A stretch of DNA of 5,511 bases, taken from Desulfobulbaceae bacterium. GTDB taxonomy: Bacteria > Desulfobacterota > Desulfobulbia > Desulfobulbales > Desulfobulbaceae. The DNA lies in NCBI GenBank assembly GCA_026986885.1, contig JALSNT010000030.1, positions 1-5,511 of the forward strand, read 5' to 3'. The number at the start of each line of letters is the position of its first letter. Position 1 is the stretch's first letter. Shown here one piece after another: positions 1-5,511 of this stretch. The translations under genes and the position numbers were made by a program. The notes under the pieces are model-generated. The model did no database searches. It saw only the letters and a program-made list of their open reading frames with translations, and was not told the origin of the DNA.

Positions 1-1205
1 TTCTGAAAAACCTGAATCATAAGATCAACATCAAGATCGACATACCCGACCCGGCCATCCGTCGTTAACTCCCAGCTAACATCCGTACCGGCAAGTTCAT
101 TCTCAAGCAGCCCGGAAAGCAGTTCATCAACACAGACGGAAGATTTGGAAGGCAGATAATTATCTGAAAATGTGGAAAAGCGCCGGATAAGACCGGTGGT
201 GAGCTGCAGGGCTTTACCGGTCTCGGACAGCAGCTGGTTGACCTTTTCATCAAGAGAGAGAATTTTTGCCATTTCAACATTGCCGTTGATGATGGTCAGC
301 AGGTTGTTAAAATCATGGGCAATACCGCCGGCCATGGTCGCCATGGCATCCAGCTTGCCGATCCGCTGCAGTTCTTTTTCAAGTTGCGCTTTATGGGCAT
401 CCATCCGTTTCTGTTTGGTAACATCCTTCATGATACCGATAACGGAGAGTTCACCTTCTTCATAAATGGCGGTTAGATTAAAGGTAACCTGGCACTCACC
501 AAGCAATACCGGATTAGAGTAATTAAAGACCAGGGAGGGGTTGACCTGTGCCGGAGAAAGCTCATCCAGCCACCTGCATACATCAAGGCGATGGTCTCCG
601 GGCAGGAGATCTACCAGACGATTGCCTAATATTTTCGGTTCGAGAATGCTGAACAGACGGCAGCAGACAGAATTTGCCCGGACAATTCTGGCAAAACCAT
701 CCAATTCAAATGCACCCTCTGTCATCTTCTCGAAGATGACCTCGTTATGCCGCTTATTGACCAGCAGCTCACTGGTCACTTCCCGTGGAAACAATCCCTG
801 CAACCCTTCAATATGGGTACTGCCTCTTTTGCCGCTTTCAAAACGTTCCAGGGCGGCGAGAATATGTTTTTTCATGGCGGCACCGGGTCCTTTGGCAATG
901 CAGACATCCGCTCCCAGTTCCAGGACATTCATATCGTCTTCAAGGGCAATACCGGAAAGAACAACTAAAAAAATATCTTCGTAGCCAGGAGTATTACGGA
1001 CAATATTACAGAGCTTGGCACCGTCTATTTTGGGCATGACCAGATCGGTGAAAATGATATCAGGCGGGAATTCCATGAGCAGGTCCAGCGCTTCAAGCCC
1101 ATCCCCGGCTGTCTGCACGGAACAACCGGCATCTTCAAGTGCCCTGGATACGATTTTTAAAATAACCGGACTATTGTCGACCACAAGTGCTTTACAATCA
1201 GTCAT
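1..1205 (-). CDS. Hybrid sensor histidine kinase, receiver-PAS-HisKA, 3' end outside window
   Basis: The frame opens at the ATG at 1205-1203 and stays open for 401 codons to the window edge, so the C-terminus is missing. I read three domains. Residues 1-125 are a receiver with phosphoacceptor D54 (FTDLVMP), S84 and K105. Residues 154-268 look like a PAS sensor domain ending in the PAC-like GIMKDVTKQKR. After a short charged helix comes a HisKA dimerisation/phosphotransfer domain with GGIAHDFNN, where H297 is the predicted autophosphorylated residue. The last visible residues (LMIQVFQ) look like the start of the ATPase N box, so the catalytic domain should follow beyond base 1. No transmembrane segment is visible, which implies a cytoplasmic sensor. 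The first receiver residues read VVDNSP, so the usual second acidic residue is Asn. The start overlaps the stop of the upstream regulator by 8 bases (ATGACTGA), and a GGGAG sits 10 bases before it at 1216-1220. The signal and the output are unknown. Confidence 0.93.
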   Translation of the reverse strand, partial: MTDCKALVVDNSPVILKIVSRALEDAGCSVQTAGDGLEALDLLMEFPPDIIFTDLVMPKIDGAKLCNIVRNTPGYEDIFLVVLSGIALEDDMNVLELGADVCIAKGPGAAMKKHILAALERFESGKRGSTHIEGLQGLFPREVTSELLVNKRHNEVIFEKMTEGAFELDGFARIVRANSVCCRLFSILEPKILGNRLVDLLPGDHRLDVCRWLDELSPAQVNPSLVFNYSNPVLLGECQVTFNLTAIYEEGELSVIGIMKDVTKQKRMDAHKAQLEKELQRIGKLDAMATMAGGIAHDFNNLLTIINGNVEMAKILSLDEKVNQLLSETGKALQLTTGLIRRFSTFSDNYLPSKSSVCVDELLSGLLENELAGTDVSWELTTDGRVGYVDLDVDLMIQVFQ

Positions 1206-1566
1206 CTTCAAGTAACTCCCTGACGGATGCAACAAAATTTTTTACATCAAATGGTTTACTGAAAACCAGATCAGCGCCCAATTCCCTGGCTGCGGGTAAA
1301 TACGCCTCCGGACCGATGCGACCGCCACCGGAGATGGCTATAATTTTAACTTCGGGAAATTCCTTCTTCAACAGACTGATGGTTTCCAGTCCTTCCTGCT
1401 CCGGCATGATCAGATCAGTAATCACCAGGTCGGCCGGCCGCCGACGCTGGATCTGCATGCCCTTACGTCCGTTTTCCGCATCATCGACGGTAAAGCCGCT
1501 CCATTCCATAACCTGGCGCAGGAGAACACGCATTTGTTCATCATCATCAATGACAAGTATACGCAT
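1198..1566 (-). CDS. Single-domain response regulator (CheY-like receiver)
   Basis: This 122-residue protein is a complete receiver domain with no output domain. The expected residues are present: acidic pocket D7-D8-D9, phosphoacceptor D51 in VITDLIMP, S79 in IIAISGGGR, and K104-P105 in FSKPF. The SGGGR loop followed by YLPAARELGAD is typical of a group of stand-alone receivers found beside hybrid kinases. Such proteins accept a phosphoryl group and pass it on in a phosphorelay or bind a partner protein; the actual partner is not visible here. The start is well supported by AGGAGG at 1581-1576, nine bases before the ATG. Its stop overlaps the start of the downstream receiver-PAS-kinase gene by 8 bases in another frame, so the two are very probably coupled in translation and in function. 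It lies 139 bases after the YvcK-like gene and probably has its own promoter. Confidence 0.95.
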   Translation of the reverse strand: MRILVIDDDEQMRVLLRQVMEWSGFTVDDAENGRKGMQIQRRRPADLVITDLIMPEQEGLETISLLKKEFPEVKIIAISGGGRIGPEAYLPAARELGADLVFSKPFDVKNFVASVRELLEDD

Positions 1567-1575
1567 CAGTTGTCC

Positions 1576-1581
1576 CCTCCT
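1576..1581 (-). promoter_or_regulatory. Ribosome binding site of the response regulator gene
   Basis: On the minus strand the bases read AGGAGG, followed by GG and then the ATG at 1566 after a total gap of nine bases. This is close to the ideal anti-16S complement and fixes the start of the receiver gene. Confidence 0.8.
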
Positions 1582-1637
1582 GAAGGAAGTATCCGGTTAG
1601 AGCAGCGCTGTGGCAACAAAAAAGAAGCTATGATGTT

Positions 1638-1667
1638 ATTCTATCATGGAACCTGGACATTTCACAA
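1638..1667 (-). promoter_or_regulatory. Possible sigma-70 type promoter for the regulator-kinase pair
   Basis: On the minus strand TTGTGA (1667-1662, four of six to TTGACA) is followed after 18 bases by TAGAAT (1643-1638, five of six to TATAAT). It lies in the 139-base gap between the YvcK-like gene and the receiver gene and would leave a leader of about 65 bases. The matches are moderate, so this is a candidate only. The rest of the gap shows only an 8-base palindrome CAGCGCTG (1603-1610) and no convincing terminator. Confidence 0.35.
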
Positions 1668-1705
1668 GCACTCCCCACACTGATTTTCCTTTTTTGATGA
1701 CATCA

Positions 1706-4045
1706 TCACCGATCCCGGTCAGCTTGATGGTGGAAAACATGCTCGCGAAAAAAGTCGATCAGCCTGCGTCTCCGATCGAAAATCCGTGCCTGTTCCGGAA
1801 TGAGATCACCCATCTCATTTTTCATGATCGACATTTTATATTCAATGTTGGCGGCAAAGCGGTTGTCCAGATACCAGGCATAACAGAGTCCGAAAAGAAG
1901 ACCGGGCGGGGTAAAGCCTTCATCACCGTTTATCACCCGGGTATAAAGCCCTTTTTTCTTCTCCGATGCGCACATCCGGGCCAGTTCAAGATAGGTGGTC
2001 AAGGTTGGATAATCAAAAAAACAGTCAAGACGTTCGACTTCCCGAATATTGAGACAAAACAGGCGGCCAATGATTTCCCCATTGTTTCGTATGACATCAA
2101 GTTTTTTGTCCCGTGCATAATTGCCAAGCAGCGATTGTCCCAGCGCCACGAGAAAAGCCATCTCAAAACGTTTACGATCAGTGGTCTGATCCCGGCGTAT
2201 CTTAATACGCATGTCCCGGGGGTCATAAAACGAAAAAACATTATCCCACTGTTGACAACGTTTCCAGCTTAAAGGGTCTACCATACATATTCCACGGATA
2301 TACTGCAGATGTTCGATGAGAATATCCGGATGATTCCATATAATTTCAATCACCCGGGACATGAGCCGGTTTTTCTCTTGTCCTTCAAGACGCTGATCAA
2401 AACGGGATGCCTGCGAAAGTTGCTCTACACTTAAATACCGACAATGACCGACAATCGCATCATATCGAAGACAGGGCAAACTGTGGCCGGGATGAACGGT
2501 ATCCGACCAGGGCAAAATCCGAGGCAAGGTACCGGAGCTTTCTTTCTGTTTTATCAGGCCGGTTGACCACAGCCCGTACAGGACCTTAATGCTTGCAGTT
2601 AGGGCGGCCGGATCGTGCTGGATAATACGTCGCCGTTCAAGCTGGTCCCTGGAAAAAACGGGGACGGCAATGGTGCCGAACCCCAGAGCCCGTACCTTTT
2701 TTCGATCCAGATAGATGGGGGCCTTGTCCTCAATGGCATAGCGCTGGAGGACGGATCCTGGAATATCGCCAAGGTCCAGGGTAATGACATGGGAGAAGAG
2801 TTTATCGACCCCCCCGGGTATATTGCGGTGATAGGCATGGATAAGATCCGAAACATGAAACTTGCGATCCGGCGCGTCTCTGGCGACATCGGTTTCTCCC
2901 TGCTGGACCCAGATATTGGCGACAAGTAGTTTCAGGGCCCTGGAATTTGCTCGAACTGCATCAACAAGGCCGGGTGCCTGCATAATGGGGATAATTGATG
3001 TATAGAGACTGCCGGGAGCAAAAATCAGGATATCCGCCTGCTGAATCAGGTCGATAACTTCCGGTTGGACAAACGGTTCCCGGAAAAATTCAACCAGGAC
3101 CCGATCAACAGGATACCCCCTTCGACAGTGACTTGACTTATGCTCTCCGGTTACCTGGACGCCATTGGTATATCGTACCTGCAGCTGGGCATTTGTTGTG
3201 GTACACGGCAATACCGCGTTAGCCTGCATTCCCAGAGCCAGACACAGTTCCGCAAGACCGCGGATGGTGGCGGTACGGATAACCTGATAGGACGCAGCAA
3301 GCGCAAGGGAATCTGATACCGGATCGACCTGCCGGTAAATCGCAGCGGCTATAAGCAGATTACCCAGGCATTGCGGCCGGTCCAGGGTAACATTTAAGCG
3401 GGAATCGGTAAACAAAGAGGAAATCAGGTTCTTCAGATACGCAAGTAATCGATCCGGGATAACGTGAATATCAGCACCGGTATCCTTTAAAAGCTGTCCC
3501 TCATCCACTGGACGGGTAATAAAACGATAATTAAAGAGAGCATGCAGAGCTGCGACCAGATCGTAGGCCGTATCAGTATCCAGGGCAAAGGCCTTGATCA
3601 GCCGGCACTGCTGGATGGCGGCAAGAAGAACATGCCGTAAATCACCAAGGGCTACCAGGGGCAGGTCTTTCAGCAGTTCGCCGGTTGAACCGCCGTCGTC
3701 GGTGATACAGACAATACAGTGACAGTCGGGAAATATTTGTTTTATCCCGGCAAAGGGATTTTGCGGCCAGTTTAAGCGGCGTGAATCACCGCCGATAATA
3801 TTTGACAGGCCGGTACCGCCGCCAAAAACAACCACCTTGGTGTTTTTGGTATCCAGGTCGGTCAGTTGTCGGATACATGAGGCAAAAGGAGAGGCCACCG
3901 ATGGAGGCAGGGCAGCGGGTACGCCGGTAAGAACAAGGGTGATCAACCGTTCGGCAAGATTGCCGTTTGGTAAAAAGTCAAACGTCGCCACCTGCTGATT
4001 GGTCAGCTGCTGTATGCTTTGTTGCAATCCCTGGTTAGACGACAT
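1706..4045 (-). CDS. Large YvcK/CofD-family protein with unrecognised C-terminal extension
   Basis: This 779-residue protein contains a YvcK/CofD-like (UPF0052) core at about residues 70-490. Visible motifs, in order, are VVVFGGGTGLSN (71-82), ITDDGGSTGEL (114-124), LGDLRHVL (133-140), LGNLLIAAA (227-235), PGSLYTSIIP (344-353) and QQGETD (381-386). These match the Rossmann-like nucleotide-binding core of YvcK, which in Bacillus binds UDP-sugars and is needed on gluconeogenic carbon sources and for cell-wall synthesis; CofD relatives transfer phospholactyl groups. YvcK proper is only about 320 residues. Here about 70 residues precede the glycine-rich motif and about 290 follow the HDPAALTASI segment (477-486) near the end of the core. 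The tail is rich in Arg, Trp, aromatic and Cys residues, has no membrane segment, and I do not recognise it. The ATG at 4045 is the first in-frame start after a TAA at 4054-4052, but it has no clear ribosome binding site. Family membership is firm; the exact activity is not. Confidence 0.88.
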   Translation of the reverse strand: MSSNQGLQQSIQQLTNQQVATFDFLPNGNLAERLITLVLTGVPAALPPSVASPFASCIRQLTDLDTKNTKVVVFGGGTGLSNIIGGDSRRLNWPQNPFAGIKQIFPDCHCIVCITDDGGSTGELLKDLPLVALGDLRHVLLAAIQQCRLIKAFALDTDTAYDLVAALHALFNYRFITRPVDEGQLLKDTGADIHVIPDRLLAYLKNLISSLFTDSRLNVTLDRPQCLGNLLIAAAIYRQVDPVSDSLALAASYQVIRTATIRGLAELCLALGMQANAVLPCTTTNAQLQVRYTNGVQVTGEHKSSHCRRGYPVDRVLVEFFREPFVQPEVIDLIQQADILIFAPGSLYTSIIPIMQAPGLVDAVRANSRALKLLVANIWVQQGETDVARDAPDRKFHVSDLIHAYHRNIPGGVDKLFSHVITLDLGDIPGSVLQRYAIEDKAPIYLDRKKVRALGFGTIAVPVFSRDQLERRRIIQHDPAALTASIKVLYGLWSTGLIKQKESSGTLPRILPWSDTVHPGHSLPCLRYDAIVGHCRYLSVEQLSQASRFDQRLEGQEKNRLMSRVIEIIWNHPDILIEHLQYIRGICMVDPLSWKRCQQWDNVFSFYDPRDMRIKIRRDQTTDRKRFEMAFLVALGQSLLGNYARDKKLDVIRNNGEIIGRLFCLNIREVERLDCFFDYPTLTTYLELARMCASEKKKGLYTRVINGDEGFTPPGLLFGLCYAWYLDNRFAANIEYKMSIMKNEMGDLIPEQARIFDRRRRLIDFFREHVFHHQADRDR

Positions 4046-4051
4046 GGGCAG

Positions 4052-4081
4052 TTATGGTTGCCCCTGGCCAATAAGTTTCAT
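4052..4081 (-). other. Possible nine-codon leader ORF before the YvcK-like gene
   Basis: An ATG at 4081 opens a nine-codon frame (MKLIGQGQP) ending in TAA at 4054-4052. It is preceded by AAGG at a spacing of eight bases and is in the same frame as the YvcK-like gene, separated from that gene's ATG only by CTG CCC. The downstream ATG lacks its own ribosome binding site, so ribosomes ending here could restart at 4045. It could equally be chance, or the true start region interrupted by a stop. Evidence is weak. Confidence 0.2.
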
Positions 4082-4098
4082 GTCCAGAACCTTGAAAT

Positions 4099-4104
4099 AT
4101 TGTA
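4099..4104 (-). promoter_or_regulatory. Candidate -10 element for the YvcK-like gene
   Basis: TACAAT (five of six to TATAAT) is read on the minus strand about 54 bases before the YvcK-like ATG and downstream of the mdh hairpin. The matching -35 is poor (TTGTAT at a spacing of 18, three of six). The position after a terminator-like hairpin makes a promoter here reasonable, but the sequence alone does not prove it. Confidence 0.28.
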
Positions 4105-4120
4105 CCTTATTAATTCCTCT

Positions 4121-4150
4121 TTATACAAAGCGCCTGCGTAAACAGGCGCT
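4121..4150 (-). terminator. Rho-independent terminator-like hairpin after mdh
   Basis: On the minus strand AGCGCCTG (4150-4143), a six-base loop TTTACG and CAGGCGCT (4136-4129) form a perfect GC-rich 8-base-pair stem. It starts 18 bases after the mdh stop codon. The following bases, TTGTATAA, give only a modest and interrupted U-run, so termination may be partial and allow some read-through into the YvcK-like gene. Confidence 0.65.
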
Positions 4151-4168
4151 CCTTTCGTGCATTCAAAC

Positions 4169-5095
4169 TTACAGGCCGGTGGCCGCCATTTGTTTGGACA
4201 CCGCCTGCACGGATTCGGCCAGGGCCGATTTTTCCTCATCGGTTAATTGAAATTCAAGGATTTTTTCCACCCCATTTTTTCCAAGAACAACCGGAACACC
4301 AAGAAAATAACCGGAAATGCCAAACTCTCCTTCCAGGTAAGCGGCACAGGGCATAACCCGGTGACTGTCGGTTAAAACGGCCTCTGCCATTTCAATGGCT
4401 GCCAGGCCCGGCGTATAAAAGGCGGATCCGGTTTTCAGATGATTGACTATTTCTATGCCGCCCATCTGGGTCCGTTTGACGATTTCGGCAATTTTCGCTT
4501 CCGGTAAAAGATCGGTAACCGGAACGCCCGCCACATTGGCAAGCCTGACCATGGGCAGCATATTATCGCCATGGATTCCCATGACAAGAGCATTGACATC
4601 ACGGGCGGCAACGCCCAGGGCATCGGCAAGAAAAGTTCGATACCTGGCGGAATCAAGCACGCCCGCCATGCCGATAACCTTTTGCTTGGGCAAACCGCTG
4701 ACCTTAAAGGCCGTGTGCACCATGGCATCAATGGGATTGGTTACCACAATCATAACGCAATCCGGGGAATACTTGACCGCTTCCTCGGCACAGGACTTGA
4801 CGATAGCGACATTTTTTGCCAGCAGGTCGTCCCTGGACATACCGGGTTTACGGGCCAGCCCTGCCGAAATAATAACCACATCGGAATCTTTTGTATCACT
4901 GTAATCATTTGATCCCATCATGGTTCCCGCATAGCCGTCCAACGGGCTTGACTGCCACAGGTCAAGGGCCTTTCCCTGGGGTATCCCCTCCATGACATCA
5001 AGGAGAACCACATCACCAAGCTGACGAACAAGCGCCCAGTGGGCCGCCGTGGCTCCGACATTACCGGCGCCTATAATTGTTATTTTCTTTTCCAT
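4169..5095 (-). CDS. mdh: Malate dehydrogenase (NAD-dependent, LDH-like type)
   Basis: The enzyme interconverts malate and oxaloacetate with NAD in the cytoplasm, linking the TCA cycle (in either direction) to gluconeogenesis. At 308 residues it is the normal family length. The N-terminal Rossmann fold carries GAGNVG (9-14), with D33 at the end of the second strand indicating NAD rather than NADP. The substrate loop ARKPGMSRDD holds R82 and R88, the arginines that mark malate over lactate specificity. N120 (VTNPID), D148 and R151 (GVLDSARYR) and the catalytic H175 (GIHGDNMLP) complete the active site. KTGSAFYTP (221-229) is also a family signature. The segment around H175 differs a little from the usual GGHGDTMVPL, but the His-Gly-Asp is intact. 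The ATG at 5095 follows AAGGAG at a spacing of seven bases. A GC-rich hairpin follows the stop. Confidence 0.97.
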   Translation of the reverse strand: MEKKITIIGAGNVGATAAHWALVRQLGDVVLLDVMEGIPQGKALDLWQSSPLDGYAGTMMGSNDYSDTKDSDVVIISAGLARKPGMSRDDLLAKNVAIVKSCAEEAVKYSPDCVMIVVTNPIDAMVHTAFKVSGLPKQKVIGMAGVLDSARYRTFLADALGVAARDVNALVMGIHGDNMLPMVRLANVAGVPVTDLLPEAKIAEIVKRTQMGGIEIVNHLKTGSAFYTPGLAAIEMAEAVLTDSHRVMPCAAYLEGEFGISGYFLGVPVVLGKNGVEKILEFQLTDEEKSALAESVQAVSKQMAATGL

Positions 5096-5102
5096 TTTTT
5101 AA

Positions 5103-5108
5103 CTCCTT
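5103..5108 (-). promoter_or_regulatory. Ribosome binding site of mdh
   Basis: AAGGAG on the minus strand ends seven bases before the mdh ATG, with an A-rich spacer. It fixes the start codon and suggests strong translation. Confidence 0.8.
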
Positions 5109-5135
5109 ATGTATGTATCTTGCTGGATGACAAAA

Positions 5136-5165
5136 AATATGGCAATGCCGATGCAGCGGTATCAA
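5136..5165 (-). promoter_or_regulatory. Possible promoter of mdh
   Basis: TTGATA (5165-5160, five of six to TTGACA) is followed after 18 bases by CATATT (5141-5136, four of six to TATAAT) on the minus strand. It would start transcription roughly 35 bases before the mdh ATG. The -10 match is mediocre, so this is only a candidate. Confidence 0.33.
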
Positions 5166-5214
5166 TTTATCCGTAACAGAAGACAGAGGTCCGGGGACGG
5201 AGGGCAGTATAATT

Positions 5215-5229
5215 TCCGCCTGTGGCGGA
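5215..5229. repeat. Small perfect inverted repeat between kdsB and mdh
   Basis: TCCGCC and GGCGGA flank a three-base loop, giving a perfect GC-rich 6-base-pair hairpin about 52 bases after the kdsB stop. On neither strand is it followed by a U-run, so it is a poor intrinsic terminator. It may be a transcript-stabilising hairpin or part of a dispersed intergenic palindrome. The neighbouring bases 5175-5206 are purine-rich on the plus strand (AGAAGACAGAGG, then GTCCGGGGAC, itself a short inverted repeat). Confidence 0.45.
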
Positions 5230-5281
5230 CATAACTGCGGTTGACTACTCTCCTCTTACCAGCATTGAGGTGCAGGGCATT

Positions 5282-5511
5282 TCACTGCTGCCGTAAAAAA
5301 TTTTCTACTCTTTTTGCATCTGCCGGGGTATCAACTTCAATGGAATCGTGTTCGGTCAGCACCACCCTTATCTTATAACCGTACTCAAGGGCACGAAGTT
5401 GTTCAAGTTTTTCAAAACGTTCCCATTCGCCTTCCGGCAGGGCAACAAAGGTGAGCAGAAACCCTTTGCGATAGGCGTAAAAGCCTAAATGTTTATAGTA
5501 GGTAGGCTGTT
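5282..5511 (-). CDS. kdsB: 3-deoxy-manno-octulosonate cytidylyltransferase, C-terminal 75 residues
   Basis: The frame enters from the right edge (first full codon at 5509) and ends at TGA 5284-5282. Full KdsB is about 245-250 residues, so only the last third is seen. The visible part holds the family's C-terminal signatures: YKHLGFYAYRKGFLLTF near the edge, then the helix LEQLRALEYGYKIRVV and the ending VDTPADAKRVE. KdsB activates Kdo with CTP to CMP-Kdo in the cytoplasm for attachment to lipid A, so its presence implies an LPS-bearing outer membrane. The nucleotide-binding N-terminal part lies outside the window. The 186-base gap and a separate ribosome binding site before mdh mean co-transcription with mdh is uncertain. 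Confidence 0.93.
   Translation of the reverse strand, partial: QPTYYKHLGFYAYRKGFLLTFVALPEGEWERFEKLEQLRALEYGYKIRVVLTEHDSIEVDTPADAKRVENFLRQQ

Noticed and set aside
541..1039. Several plus-strand open frames of 73-147 codons
   Set aside because: They lie opposite the receiver and PAS domains of the kinase, overlap each other in different frames and show no domain.
1695..1708. TGATGA-CA-TCATCA inverted repeat at the stop of the YvcK-like gene, considered as a terminator
   Set aside because: The stem is short and AT-rich with a two-base loop, and on the minus strand it is followed by A residues rather than a U-run.
1646..2272. A 208-codon open frame on the plus strand
   Set aside because: It lies mostly antisense to the YvcK-like gene, has no ribosome binding site before its ATG, and its translation resembles no family. 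It is a shadow of the real gene.
1706..4045. Assignment to the GAK-system CofD-like proteins known from sulfate reducers
   Set aside because: No ATP-grasp, amphi-Trp or HprK-like partner gene is visible, and the DDGGSTGEL motif looks closer to YvcK. The evidence is insufficient for that label.
4443..4912. Plus-strand open frames of 113 and 153 codons
   Set aside because: They are antisense to mdh, whose active-site motifs are all intact on the other strand. They are chance frames.
5206..5234. TATACT as a -10 element upstream of mdh
   Set aside because: The hexamer 17 bases upstream (TTATGT) does not resemble a -35, and the hairpin occupies the spacer.

Overview
The window looks like ordinary chromosome from a Gram-negative bacterium with moderate GC content. 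All five supported genes lie on the minus strand, so the biological order runs from high to low coordinates. The end of a kdsB gene (CMP-Kdo synthesis for lipopolysaccharide) points to an LPS outer membrane. The gene styles (bacterial LDH-like malate dehydrogenase, an oversized YvcK/CofD-like protein, a receiver-PAS-histidine kinase behind a lone receiver) suggest a member of Desulfobacterota (former Deltaproteobacteria). That assignment is inference, not something the sequence proves.

Layout in transcription order: (1) 5511-5282, the last 75 residues of KdsB. (2) 5281-5096, a 186-base gap with a small perfect hairpin, a weak candidate promoter and a strong ribosome binding site. (3) 5095-4169, a complete NAD-dependent malate dehydrogenase, mdh. 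(4) 4168-4046, a gap with a convincing hairpin just after mdh, a weak candidate promoter and a nine-codon ATG reading frame that ends 6 bases before the next gene. (5) 4045-1706, a 779-residue protein whose middle is a YvcK/CofD-type nucleotide-binding domain, with about 70 extra residues before it and about 290 unrecognised residues after it. (6) 1705-1567, a gap with a possible promoter and a good ribosome binding site. (7) 1566-1198, a single-domain CheY-like response regulator. (8) 1205-1, overlapping the regulator by 8 bases, the first 401 residues of a receiver-PAS-HisKA histidine kinase. This last frame is open to the window edge.

The regulator and kinase are almost certainly translationally coupled and work in one signalling pathway, whose output lies outside the window or elsewhere in the genome. 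Mdh and the YvcK-like protein both relate to central carbon metabolism. YvcK proteins and KdsB both relate to the cell envelope, but the terminator-like hairpin and sizeable gaps argue against one tight operon. I see no mobile element, CRISPR array, tRNA or rRNA. The least explained object is the long C-terminal extension of the YvcK-like protein.
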